From Herbaspirillum sp. WKF16 (GTDB lineage Bacteria; Pseudomonadota; Gammaproteobacteria; Burkholderiales; Burkholderiaceae_D), in assembly GCF_028993615.1 (NCBI RefSeq), contig NZ_CP118632.1, forward strand, positions 620,001 to 684,000: 64,000 nt of DNA. Reading direction: 5' to 3'. A model generated the notes under the pieces. The model searched no databases, was not told the DNA's origin, and was given only the letters and a program-made list of their open reading frames with translations. Below, piece after piece: positions 26,018-34,323 of the stretch (position 1 is its first letter; each line of letters starts with the position of its first letter). A program made the position numbers and the translations under genes.

Positions 26018-26884
26018 TCATCCACCCGGCTTGCCCGTCCGGTCCCGATTCCGCTTGTCGGCCACATAGCTCAAGCCGTTTTCGCCCTTGACGATGTCGA
26101 ACAAGCCGGTCGCTGCGAACAGCGCCGGGAAGTTCCTTACGCCGTAGTTGCGCGGATCGATCGGCGCCTGGCGTTTGACGGCGCTGCCGGCCGCGGAGAG
26201 CGAGGCCCAGCCGTCTTCCTGGGCCGCGGCCTCGACTGCGCCGCGCAGGATGGTCACCAGCGTGCTGTCTTGCGCCAGCGACTTGTCGCCGGCCTTGACC
26301 GCGGCCTTTTCCAAGGACTTGTCGGCAGTCTTGCTTGTGTTCTTCGCTCCGACCTTGGGAGACTCCGCGCTTGCCTTCTTGCGCTGGCGAGGCTGGTCCT
26401 TGGCGGGAGCTTCCACCGCCGCCGCGTTGTCGCCCAGGCTGTCCAGGTACAGGAACGTGGTGCAGGCGTTGACGAATGGCGCCGGCGTCTTGCGCTCGCC
26501 AAAGCCATAGACATCGTGACCATTGGCCTTGAGCTGCATCACCAGCGGCGTAAAGTCGGCATCACTGGAGGCCAGGCAAAAGGCATCGGGCCTTTGCGTA
26601 TAGAGCAACTCCATGGCGTCGATCACCAGGGCAATGTCGGTGGCGTTCTTGCCGCTGGAATAGCTGAACTGCTGGATCGGCCGAATGGCGAATTCGTGCA
26701 GCTTGTCCTTCCAACCCTTGAGACTGGCGCTGCTCCAGTCGCCATAGGCGCGACGGATGTTGGCGGTGCCGTACTTGGACAGCTCCGCAAGCATTGCCGC
26801 GATCTTGCTGTGCGAGACGTTGTCGGCGTCGATCAGCAAGGCAATGCGCCGGTCGGACGGCTGGCGTCTGCTTTCGTGTTCCAT
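26018..26884 (-). CDS. NYN domain protein (DUF88/LabA family PIN-like nuclease) with C-terminal OST-HTH-like domain
   Basis: The ATG at 26884 (MEHESRRQ) has AAGGGA upstream. The 288-residue product begins with a NYN/PIN-like fold: RIALLIDADNVS, KNATDIALVIDAMELLY and FCLASSDADFTPLVMQLKANGHDVYGFG supply the conserved acidic residues of a Mg-dependent ribonuclease. A lysine/alanine-rich linker (about residues 165-205) joins a C-terminal OST-HTH/LOTUS-like domain (LVTILRGAVEAAA, then NYGVRNFPALFAATGLFDIV). Likely an RNA-processing nuclease with an RNA-binding tail; its target is unknown. It stands alone. Confidence 0.85.
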   Translation of the reverse strand: MEHESRRQPSDRRIALLIDADNVSHSKIAAMLAELSKYGTANIRRAYGDWSSASLKGWKDKLHEFAIRPIQQFSYSSGKNATDIALVIDAMELLYTQRPDAFCLASSDADFTPLVMQLKANGHDVYGFGERKTPAPFVNACTTFLYLDSLGDNAAAVEAPAKDQPRQRKKASAESPKVGAKNTSKTADKSLEKAAVKAGDKSLAQDSTLVTILRGAVEAAAQEDGWASLSAAGSAVKRQAPIDPRNYGVRNFPALFAATGLFDIVKGENGLSYVADKRNRDRTGKPGG

Positions 26885-27179
26885 GGGCCATCCCTTCTCA
26901 GTGTCGATAGATGTCCATCCTAACCGAGACTGCATATCTCTGAGGGAAATGAAGTAGAGGAAGGCGCGGGGGACGCCAGGTTAGCGCTTCCGAAAGCGAG
27001 CGCTCGGATCCGATATGCAGAGGCTGGCACGCCGATTAGAGGATTACCGGATGGCTTGCGGACGTTCTTCGAACAATATTCGCTCACGACGGGTAGCGAA
27101 ATGGTCGGCGCACACATGCCGCGGCCGGGCCGTGGGCATGTGCGCCTGCGCGGCCGGACGGCGCCGGCCGCTTCCGTCC

Positions 27180-27857
27180 TCAAGCCTTGCCGGCTTGCAG
27201 TTGCTGCAGCACCGGCAGCAGTTCTTCCGGATCAGGACGTTCGGAGTAATCCGGATTGACCTCGGCGTAGGCGATCGTGCCGTCTTGTGCGATCACATAG
27301 CGCGCCGGCATGGGCAGCGTCCAGCTCGGTTCGCCGTTGTTGACGGCGAGGTCGTTCTTGAACACGTTCTTGTACAGATCCTGCAGGTAGTCGGGCAGGG
27401 TGAAGCGCAGGCCGAAGCGCTGCGCCACCTCGTTGCCGAGATCGGACAGGATAGGGAAGGCGGTCTTGTTCTCGCGCACCGAGCGGCGCGTGTTGGCCGC
27501 GGTTTGCGGCGACACCGCCACCAGTTGCGCGCCCAGCGCTTCGATCTGCGGCAGCGCTTCCTGCAGCGCCTGCAGGTCCATGTTGCAATACGGGCACCAT
27601 ACGCCGCGATAGAAAGTCAGCACCAGCGGGCCACGCGCCAGCAGTTCTTCGGAGCTGTGCAACCGGCCGTCGGCGTCCGGCAGCGCGAATTGCGGGGCGC
27701 GGTCGCCGGCCTTCAGGGCGCGCTCGGCGGCGTGCGACGCTACCAGTTCGGCGGTGGCGCGGTGCATCGGTTCGTGGATCCAGGCGGGCGCGTTGTATGG
27801 CGGGCCGCCGGCTTCGAAGTTGCGGCGAAATTCGGCGAGTTTCTCGGGCAGTTTCAT
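27180..27857 (-). CDS. Peroxiredoxin-like / AhpC-TSA family thioredoxin-fold protein
   Basis: A 225-residue cytoplasmic protein. An N-terminal helical stretch is followed by an AhpC/TSA domain: APQFALPDADGR, then LTFYRGVWCPYCNMDLQAL with a Cys-x-x-Cys pair at the peroxidatic position, and LVAVSPQTAANTRRSV. This subgroup, with WCPYC instead of a single peroxidatic cysteine, is widespread beside LysR genes. AGGAG precedes the ATG. The LysR gene is divergent. Likely role is thiol-based peroxide or disulfide reduction. Confidence 0.88.
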   Translation of the reverse strand: MKLPEKLAEFRRNFEAGGPPYNAPAWIHEPMHRATAELVASHAAERALKAGDRAPQFALPDADGRLHSSEELLARGPLVLTFYRGVWCPYCNMDLQALQEALPQIEALGAQLVAVSPQTAANTRRSVRENKTAFPILSDLGNEVAQRFGLRFTLPDYLQDLYKNVFKNDLAVNNGEPSWTLPMPARYVIAQDGTIAYAEVNPDYSERPDPEELLPVLQQLQAGKA

Positions 27858-27955
27858 CTTGGTTCTCCTGGGTCAGATTGGTTGCGCCACATGGCGTAGG
27901 AGAACTATCTTTCATTTGGATACTTGCGAGAAGTTGGCCTGTGCAACTATGATTT

Positions 27956-27974
27956 ATTCATATTTCAAATGAAT
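27956..27974. promoter_or_regulatory. LysR-type dyad upstream of LysR gene
   Basis: ATTCAT-N7-ATGAAT, ending 8 bp before the LysR start codon in the divergent peroxiredoxin/LysR promoter. Confidence 0.4.
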
Positions 27975-27982
27975 GGATCATC

Positions 27983-28861
27983 ATGGGCGACCGTTTGTTT
28001 TCCTTGCGCGTATTCGTCCGCATTGCCCGCGGCGGCAGCTTTTCCAAGGCCGGTCGCGAACTGGGGCTGTCGCAGCCGTCGGTCTCGCGCATCGCCGCCG
28101 AGCTGGAGAGGGACGTCGGCGCCGCGCTGTTTACCCGCACCACCCGAGCGGTCACGCTGACGGAGGCCGGCAGCGATTATCTGGCGCGCATCGAGCCCAT
28201 CCTTGCGGCGCTGGAAGAGGCCGACCATGCCGTGCGCGGCACCGGCGAACTGCGCGGCCGCCTGCGCGTGGCGCTCACCTCCAGCATCGCGGTGCGCGAG
28301 GTGGTGCCGATCCTGCCGGCGTTCATGCAAAGCCATCCGGCCTTGAAGCTGGAATTGCTGCTCAACGACCAACTGCAGGACCTGGTCCAGGACGGCGCCG
28401 ACCTGGCGCTGCGTTTTGGCGTGCTGCCCGACTCCAGCGCCACCGCGCGGCGCCTGGCCATCTCGCCGCGCATGCTGCTGGCCGCGCCGGCCTATCTGGA
28501 GCGGCATGGCGTGCCGCAGGCGCCGGCCGATCTCTCCGGTCATGACATCATCCTCGGCCCCACGGGCGTACGCGCCTGGGAGTTCCAGCGCAACGGCCGC
28601 AGCGCGTCGGTCAGGGTGGATTGCCGCTTGCAGGCCTCCACCAACGAGGTGGCGATGGCGTCGGCGCTGGCCGGCCTGGGTATCGTGCAGACCAGCTACT
28701 GGGGATGCCGCGCCGAGCTCGCCAATGGCGCGCTCGCGCGCGTGCTGCCGGACTGGGACTGCGGGCGCGTCGAGCTGCATGCGGTGTTTCCGGCCGGGAA
28801 AGCGGCCAAGCCGTCGGCGCGCGCGTTTGCCGAGCACGTGGAGCGTGCGTTCTCGGCCTGA
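27983..28861 (+). CDS. LysR family transcriptional regulator, divergent from peroxiredoxin
   Basis: A 292-residue LysR protein with HTH at residues 1-60 (FVRIARGGSFSKAGRELGLSQPSVSRIAAELE in segments; LFTRTTRAVTLTEAG) and a substrate-binding domain. It is divergent from the peroxiredoxin-like gene and is its likely regulator. Confidence 0.92.
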   Translation: MGDRLFSLRVFVRIARGGSFSKAGRELGLSQPSVSRIAAELERDVGAALFTRTTRAVTLTEAGSDYLARIEPILAALEEADHAVRGTGELRGRLRVALTSSIAVREVVPILPAFMQSHPALKLELLLNDQLQDLVQDGADLALRFGVLPDSSATARRLAISPRMLLAAPAYLERHGVPQAPADLSGHDIILGPTGVRAWEFQRNGRSASVRVDCRLQASTNEVAMASALAGLGIVQTSYWGCRAELANGALARVLPDWDCGRVELHAVFPAGKAAKPSARAFAEHVERAFSA

Positions 28862-28899
28862 ACGGATGTCCATGACGATGGCCGGTTGGCATTGTTAAA

Positions 28900-28922
28900 A
28901 AGGCCGCCTCTTGAGGCGGCCT
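28900..28922. terminator. Stem-loop after LysR gene
   Basis: AAGGCCGCCTC-TT-GAGGCGGCCTT, a perfect 11-bp stem. A-rich on the left and weakly T-rich on the right, so it may terminate from either side. Confidence 0.65.
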
Positions 28923-28939
28923 TGGCATTGGCGAACATC

Positions 28940-29253
28940 TTTTTGTCTGGGGGCGCCGGTACGGGGATCCGGGAACCTGGCAGACTCTGTTTTTACTGCT
29001 CAGTGATAACTAACAATAAAGTCTGTAATTTCCATCGACTTGGAACCCGCGTCAGGACTACAGCCAGAAATACACTTAGCTGAGGAGCGAGCCAGAGTAT
29101 TTGGTTCCCCGGCATGCGCTTCTTTATTGAAGCGCTTCGGCGAGTGATGAGTCACGCCTGCTACCGGCCAGAAGCTGTCATCTCTCGCCAATGTCGCCAG
29201 CCCGCAGCTGTACGGGCTGGCGGGCGCGAAGGAATAAGTCAATTCCGCCGAGT
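28940..29253. other. Non-coding accessory-like stretch
   Basis: No convincing gene. It contains one copy of a CGGCCAG-centred palindromic repeat (29157-29182) and a 13-base string, GATAACTAACAAT (29005-29017), that recurs exactly at 44631-44643 just before the DUF262 gene. Confidence 0.5.
29157..29182. repeat. Short palindromic repeat, copy 1
   Basis: CCTGCTACCGGCCAGAAGCTGTCATC resembles the family GTC-xGC-TTxCGGCCAGxAGC-xGAC seen again near 32.5, 32.86, 43.97, 44.33 and 46.9 kb. Confidence 0.5.
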
Positions 29254-29652
29254 TCAGCGGCTGGCAGCGCGACCGGTCTCAGCAGTTCCAACCCGGCCTT
29301 CGGAGAGCGGGATCAGTTCAGCGCAAACGCCATCGGGAGATGACACGCATGCCATTTCGCCGTTCCGCGTGCGAGTGCATACTCTGGCGCCGGAAGTCTC
29401 CAGCTCCTTGCACGCCGCCGCCACATCCGCAACGACATAAGCCAGATTGCAGCCATTAATCCGCTTTCTCCTGATCATTTCGATCATCAATCCCGGCCTG
29501 TTTGCAATGGCCAGATCGTTCATCACCCACATTCCTTGCACCAGGCGGATCTGCTTCACCACCTCGGCGCGAAACGAACGCCGATAAAATCCAGTGGATA
29601 TCTCAGCCTCGGAGACAGCGACGGACATGCGATCTTCAATTGGTCTCTTCAT
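29254..29652 (-). CDS. VOC (glyoxalase/bleomycin-resistance-like) family protein
   Basis: A 132-residue protein with the single-domain VOC pattern: MSVAVSEAEISTGFYRRSF at the start, YVVADVAAACKELETSGARV in the middle and SPDGVCAELIPLS at the end, where the glutamate is the usual metal ligand. Substrate unknown. It stands alone between a repeat-bearing spacer and an SDR gene. Confidence 0.7.
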   Translation of the reverse strand: MKRPIEDRMSVAVSEAEISTGFYRRSFRAEVVKQIRLVQGMWVMNDLAIANRPGLMIEMIRRKRINGCNLAYVVADVAAACKELETSGARVCTRTRNGEMACVSSPDGVCAELIPLSEGRVGTAETGRAASR

Positions 29653-29744
29653 GATTTGTCATAGAGTGATTTTTGCAATCTGTCTTCGGCGGCCACACTG
29701 TCGCAGCGCAGGCCCCTGCGCCGGAGCCTGCTGCCTGGTCTCGC

Positions 29745-30503
29745 TTACATGGGGATGGGATTGGCGATCAGCGCCTCGTTGAAGCCGTTGACCAGCGCAT
29801 GTTCGCCCTGCCCCGGGTTGGCGCGCATCGGCTTGATGGCGTCGACGATGATTTCTTCATCATCACCGGCCAGCTTGGTCAGCGTCTCCGCGATGAACGC
29901 GTCCAAGGGCATGGCGCGCGGATCGCCGCTCTTCTTGACCAGGTCGGTGTCGACCCACGGCGGCGCGATCTCCTGCACGCGCACGCCGGTATTGCGCAGC
30001 ATAAAGCGCTGCGACATCGCGTACGAGTGCAGGGCCGCTTTCGATGCCGAATACACGGCGGTGACCGCCAGGGGCACGTAGGCCAGCACCGAGGTGTTGT
30101 GAATGATCGTGGCGCTAGGTTGACGCTTGAGCTGTTCGATCAGCGCCGAGCTCAGGCGGATGGGGCCCAGCAGGTTGGTGTCGAGAATGCTGCGCGAGAC
30201 GCTGTCGTCCATCTTGGCGCCGGCATCGTCGAAGGGCATGATGCCGGCGTTATTGATCAGCACATTGAGTCCAGGATAGCGCGCCATGAGCTCGGCCGCA
30301 GCGACGTCAATGCTGGCCGGGTCGGAGACATCGAACGCGATCGCCCCCATGCCTGGGTTGGCGGCGGTAACCTGTTCAAGCAATTGCTTGCGGCGACCAC
30401 CGATGATCACGGTGTTGCCCAGCTTGTGGAAGGCCTCTGCCAGGGCGCGGCCGATGCCCGAGGTGCCGCCGGTGATGAAGATGGTGTTGTCGGTGAGTTT
30501 CAT
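29745..30503 (-). CDS. SDR family oxidoreductase (DltE-like)
   Basis: A 252-residue classical SDR: TGGTSGIGRALAEAF cofactor motif, LINNAGIMPFDD, catalytic YSASKAA and the APPWVDTDLV loop. The IMPFDD and PPWVDTDL segments match the group often labelled DltE. It lies behind a second SDR gene on the same strand; together they are divergent from a GlxA-type regulator. Confidence 0.9.
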   Translation of the reverse strand: MKLTDNTIFITGGTSGIGRALAEAFHKLGNTVIIGGRRKQLLEQVTAANPGMGAIAFDVSDPASIDVAAAELMARYPGLNVLINNAGIMPFDDAGAKMDDSVSRSILDTNLLGPIRLSSALIEQLKRQPSATIIHNTSVLAYVPLAVTAVYSASKAALHSYAMSQRFMLRNTGVRVQEIAPPWVDTDLVKKSGDPRAMPLDAFIAETLTKLAGDDEEIIVDAIKPMRANPGQGEHALVNGFNEALIANPIPM

Positions 30504-30587
30504 GATGATGGCTTTCGTGTTTGGTGACGCTGAATTTGAAATCGAAAGAGTGCATGCGCCTGCCCTGGAGAGCCGCGCAGCACTGCT

Positions 30588-31388
30588 TTAGTGGACGACG
30601 GTATAGCGTGGCGCCGGCGTGTTGTTGGAGAGCTGGGTAAGCATGGCCTGGCGCGCTGCTTCATACGCCTCCCATTCGCCCAGGGCATGCAACGAAGGGA
30701 TGGTGACCAGCTCGCCGCGATCAAAACCGACCAGCGCGGCGTCCACCATCTGGCCGGCGGGCATGACGATGGCGGGATCCAGGTTCTCGACCGGCAAGCC
30801 GCCGGTAGCCCAGAAATCGGTGGCGGTAGCGCCCGGCAACACGGCTTGCACGCGAACACCTCGGCCCGCGAGTTCATGATGGAGTGACTGGCTGAAGGCC
30901 AGCATGAAGGCCTTGCTTCCGCCATAGACGCCATTGAGCAGCTCCGGAGCGATGCTGACGATGGAGGCGATGTTGATGATCTCTCCATGGCCGCGGCTCA
31001 CGAAACCAGGTACGGCGGCGTAGGTCAGGCGAGTGGGCGCGGTAACGTTCAGCGCAATCATCGCCGCCATGTCGTCCACCTTGCTTTCCAGCAAGGCACT
31101 ATGCGTGCCGACGCCGGCGTTGTTCACCAGCAAGGTGATGCTGGCGTCGGTTCGCAGTTTGTCTTCCACCTGAGCCAGAGAGCGCGGATCGTTCAGATCG
31201 GCCTCCAGCACCTCCACCATCTGGCGAGTTTCGGTGGTGATGCGCTCAGCCAGGGCATTGAGCCGTTCGCGATTTCGGGCGACCAAGATCAGGTCATAGC
31301 CGCGGCGCGCCAGGCGATCGGCGTAGATGGCGCCGATGCCCGAAGAAGCGCCGGTGATCAGGGCGGTGCCGCGTTTGGTCTGTGTCAT
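30588..31388 (-). CDS. SDR family oxidoreductase
   Basis: A 266-residue short-chain dehydrogenase with TGASSGIGAIYADRLARRGYDLILVAR, DLND, NNAGVGTHSALL and the catalytic YGGSKAFML (Tyr, Lys). The ATG has AAGGAG upstream. This group (YqjQ/SadH-like) reduces aldehydes or ketones; substrate unknown. Divergent from the GlxA-like regulator gene and followed by the DltE-like SDR. Confidence 0.9.
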   Translation of the reverse strand: MTQTKRGTALITGASSGIGAIYADRLARRGYDLILVARNRERLNALAERITTETRQMVEVLEADLNDPRSLAQVEDKLRTDASITLLVNNAGVGTHSALLESKVDDMAAMIALNVTAPTRLTYAAVPGFVSRGHGEIINIASIVSIAPELLNGVYGGSKAFMLAFSQSLHHELAGRGVRVQAVLPGATATDFWATGGLPVENLDPAIVMPAGQMVDAALVGFDRGELVTIPSLHALGEWEAYEAARQAMLTQLSNNTPAPRYTVVH

Positions 31389-31501
31389 GTTTCACTCCTT
31401 GTGTTGGGTTGGTTGATGGAGTGAATGATAGAAATCTTGCCGATTTCCCGAATGACGGATATGGTCGTGTTTCAGGACATAAAAAGAACAGGGAAACGGA
31501 C

Positions 31502-32443
31502 ATGCATCACATCGGCTATTTGCTGACTGAAGGTTTTCAGGTGATGGGACTGGCGACGCAGACGGTGTTCGAGTACGCCAACAAGGTCGCTGGAGAAGAG
31601 TTCTACGTGCTGCAGAATTTCTCAGCCGCCGGCGGTGATCAGCGATCCTCACTGGGCGTTGGGATCGCCACTCGCAAGGCATCGACCGCAGACCAGATAG
31701 ACACCTGGGTAGTGTGCGGCGTCGGCAACCCGCTTGAATCGCCGTCGAGCCCTGAAGAACGCGCCTTCCTGCAGGATGTCGTCAAGGATGCGCGCAGAGT
31801 AGCTGCCATTTGCACCGGCGCCTTCGTCCTGGCTGAGGCTGGCTTGCTGCACCGGCGTCGCGCAACCACGCACTGGGTGTTCGCGCGCGACATGCAAACG
31901 CTTTTCCCGGATATCCAGGTTGAAAATGATCGCATCTATATCGTAGATGGCCCGATCTGGACTTCAGCCGGCATGACTGCCGGCCTTGACCTGGCCTTGG
32001 CCATGGTCGAGAAAGACCTGGGAGACGAAGTCTCGCGCGGCGTGGCGCACAATCTGGTGATGCACCAGCACCGCTCCGGCGGGCAGTCGCAGCACTCAGA
32101 AATGCTGACGCTGGCCCCTAAATCCGACCGCATCCAGAACGCCATGAACTATGCCCGTAAAAACCTGGCGCGTGCGTTGACCGTAGACGAACTGGCCGAA
32201 GAGGCGAATCTAAGTCCGCGACAGTTCAGCCGGGTCTTCACGGCGGAGACCGGCATGTCTCCGGCAAAGGCTATCGAAGGCCTGCGCCTTGAAGCGGCAC
32301 GGCTGATGATTGAGAAAAGCCGCCACCCGCTTGAAATCATTGCCCGCGAGACCGGCTTTCGCGATCGCAGGCACATGAGGGAGGTTTTTCTGCGTGGCTT
32401 TGGTGTGCCGCCACAGTCGATGAGACGCGAAGTGCGCAGTTAA
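31502..32443 (+). CDS. GlxA-family transcriptional regulator (DJ-1/PfpI domain plus AraC HTH)
   Basis: The ATG at 31502 (MHHIGYLLTEGFQVMGLA) is taken as start because it aligns with the beginning of the DJ-1/PfpI domain; an upstream in-frame extension is less likely. Of 313 residues, about 1-190 form the amidotransferase-like domain (AAICTGAFVLAEAGLL, ATTHW). The last 100 form an AraC HTH (ALTVDELAEEANLSPRQFSRVF, then IARETGFRDRRHMREVF). It is divergent from two SDR genes and probably controls them. Confidence 0.9.
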   Translation: MHHIGYLLTEGFQVMGLATQTVFEYANKVAGEEFYVLQNFSAAGGDQRSSLGVGIATRKASTADQIDTWVVCGVGNPLESPSSPEERAFLQDVVKDARRVAAICTGAFVLAEAGLLHRRRATTHWVFARDMQTLFPDIQVENDRIYIVDGPIWTSAGMTAGLDLALAMVEKDLGDEVSRGVAHNLVMHQHRSGGQSQHSEMLTLAPKSDRIQNAMNYARKNLARALTVDELAEEANLSPRQFSRVFTAETGMSPAKAIEGLRLEAARLMIEKSRHPLEIIARETGFRDRRHMREVFLRGFGVPPQSMRREVRS

Positions 32444-32462
32444 GCACTCGATTTCGCTGGGC

Positions 32463-32487
32463 TGGCCGTTCTCGGCCGGAAGTCAAA
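32463..32487. repeat. Short palindromic repeat, copy 2 (degenerate)
   Basis: A GGCCGTTCTCGGCCGGAAGTC string resembles the CGGCCAG-centred repeat family. It lies upstream of the lone lipoprotein gene; copy 3 lies at that gene's stop codon. Confidence 0.4.
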
Positions 32488-32549
32488 ATTGTGGAAGACG
32501 TTATTAGCTGGAATAAACCGAATAAATTCCATATTTGAAGGGGGAGGCA

Positions 32550-32846
32550 ATGGCGGGAAATTTATTCTTAGCGCTGCTCAGCGCATCTCTTCTCGTTGGA
32601 TGCGCCGCCCCGGAAGCGCAAGGCATCGTCATGGTTGCGCCCGATATCTATTTGCTTCCCCCGATAAGCAACACCGGGAATTTATCGGTGAACGGCATGA
32701 AGGATGTAATGCTTAAAAAGGCTGACGGTTTTTGCCAAGCCCAGGGACGCCGGATGCAGCAAATCGTGAATCTGTCCCGCGAGAACGCCATCGGTTCCTA
32801 CGCGACGCCCGAAATGCAATTCAAATGCATCGCGACTCGACAATAA
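32550..32846 (+). CDS. Small lipoprotein of unknown function
   Basis: A 98-residue protein with an N-terminal lipoprotein signal; the lipobox LLVGC has its cysteine at about residue 18. GGGGGAGG lies just before the ATG at 32550. The mature part is short and includes KKADGFCQAQGRRMQQI and a second cysteine near the C-terminus (FKCIATRQ), which could form a disulfide. No family was recognised with confidence. The gene is isolated between two copies of a palindromic repeat, like other small cassette-like genes in this window. Confidence 0.75.
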   Translation: MAGNLFLALLSASLLVGCAAPEAQGIVMVAPDIYLLPPISNTGNLSVNGMKDVMLKKADGFCQAQGRRMQQIVNLSRENAIGSYATPEMQFKCIATRQ

Positions 32847-32875
32847 ATGTCGTCTTTCGGCCAGAAGCAGACATC
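32846..32875. repeat. Short palindromic repeat, copy 3
   Basis: ATGTCGTCTTTCGGCCAGAAGCAGACAT reads as an imperfect palindrome (ATGTC..GACAT ends, CGGCC centre), in two parts here: ATGTCGTCTTTCGG and CCAGAAGCAGACAT. It starts at the lipoprotein stop codon. Confidence 0.65.
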
Positions 32876-34323
32876 TAACTAACCAGTTGGAGTTTTCGGT
32901 CTGCAACTTTATTCGCGATATCTGCATCGTGCGTAACGAGCAGCACAGCACACCCACTGGCACGCGTTTTCTCCATCAGCAAGGCAATAACGTCCTGTTG
33001 AGTGACCGGATCCAGCCGTGACGTAGGCTCGTCGGCAAAAATGAGCGCGGGCTTCATCAGCAGCACGCGTGCCAAGGCAATGCGTTGCAGCTCGCCCCCC
33101 GATACCTGCCCCGGCTTGCGATCCAACAGCGCCGGCGTCAGGCGCATACGAGACAACAGCGCTTCCAGCGCTGACCAGTCCAGCCGATGCAAGGTCACCA
33201 AATCCTGTAACGAGCGACGTAGACTGGCACCGGGGGCGAAAGCGGCAGCCGGATCCTGGTAGATCTTCTGGAACGCGGTCGCTGGCAGGCCGGCCGTACG
33301 TGTCACTTGCCCCTGATCCGGCTTCGCCAGTCCCAGCACAACATTGCCAAAGGTCGTCTTGCCTGATCCGCTGGGGCCGCTGACGGCAATGATTTCACCG
33401 GCACGGATCTCCGCGCTCATACCTGAGAAGAGTTTCTGGCGGCCAAAAGATTTGGCGACGTTAGTCATCGTCGCAACGATCTTTGCGCTGGTACTAGAGC
33501 CTCCCAGCTGTCGAGGCCAATTACCTGGTTCTGCTTGCAAGAGGCGGCGTGTGTAGTCATGAGACGGCGCATCCAGGACCTGCTGCGCCTCTCCGTGCTC
33601 AATCATCGCGCCGTCGAGCATCACCGAAAGTTGTCCACCAAGGGCACGCGCCAACCAGACGTCATGGGTGATACACAACAAACTCATGCCTTCGGAGAGT
33701 GCATTTTTCAGCAAAGCCAGGACTTCGTCGCGACGCGCGATATCCAGTCCCTTGGTCGGCTCGTCAATGATCATCACCGGCGCACCCGCTGCGTGCGTCG
33801 CAAGAAAAGCGACGCGTTGCGCCATGCCGCCGGAGATCATGAAGGGATACTTGGCGGCTGCGTCTTGCAGTCCCAATCCTGCCAATGCACGCATGGCACG
33901 TTCGCGGGCCCCCACTTTGGCGGCATGCAGGCTGTCATTCTGGCTACTCAGGGCCGGATGGCTGACCAGTTCGTAGGTTTCCTCGATTTGACGGCGCACC
34001 TTCATGGTCGGATCCAGGGCCAACCAGGGCTCTTGCGGCAACAACGACAGACGGCGCCCCCAACCAGCATGGCGGCTGGCCTGGTCTGCTGCGTCGCTGC
34101 GCTCGCCACCGATGCTCACCTCGCCTTCGCAACGCAACGTGGACGGGAGATTGCCCATGATGGCCTGTGCCAGCAAGGACTTGCCGGAGCCGCTTTCTCC
34201 CAAGAGCGTGAGCACGCCGCCGACAGGGATGGAGAAAGAGATGCCGCGTACCAGTTCCTGGGCGCCATGCAGCACACGCAACTTCTCCACCGCCAGCGCC
34301 GGCGATACAGATTTTTCCATCAT
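32875..34323 (-). CDS. Nickel/peptide-type ABC transporter, fused double ATPase (NikD-NikE-like)
   Basis: The start at 34323 has GGAGG upstream and its ATGA overlaps the permease stop. The 482-residue protein holds two complete ATPase domains. The first has Walker A GESGSGKS, signature ISGGMAQRV and Walker B MIIDEPTKGLD. The second has GPSGSGKTT, VSGGELQRIALARVL and IFADEPTSRLD. Separate NikD and NikE subunits are the usual arrangement; here they are one chain. It powers import through the two adjacent permeases and ends the operon that starts with the TonB receptor. Confidence 0.93.
   Translation of the reverse strand: MMEKSVSPALAVEKLRVLHGAQELVRGISFSIPVGGVLTLLGESGSGKSLLAQAIMGNLPSTLRCEGEVSIGGERSDAADQASRHAGWGRRLSLLPQEPWLALDPTMKVRRQIEETYELVSHPALSSQNDSLHAAKVGARERAMRALAGLGLQDAAAKYPFMISGGMAQRVAFLATHAAGAPVMIIDEPTKGLDIARRDEVLALLKNALSEGMSLLCITHDVWLARALGGQLSVMLDGAMIEHGEAQQVLDAPSHDYTRRLLQAEPGNWPRQLGGSSTSAKIVATMTNVAKSFGRQKLFSGMSAEIRAGEIIAVSGPSGSGKTTFGNVVLGLAKPDQGQVTRTAGLPATAFQKIYQDPAAAFAPGASLRRSLQDLVTLHRLDWSALEALLSRMRLTPALLDRKPGQVSGGELQRIALARVLLMKPALIFADEPTSRLDPVTQQDVIALLMEKTRASGCAVLLVTHDADIANKVADRKLQLVS

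Noticed and set aside
25811..26923. 370-codon frame opposite the NYN gene
   Set aside because: The NYN protein has conserved catalytic segments and a ribosome site; the opposite frame has neither.
29000..29242. 80-codon frame on the minus strand upstream of the VOC-gene end
   Set aside because: It runs through the palindromic repeat and has no recognisable product or ribosome site.
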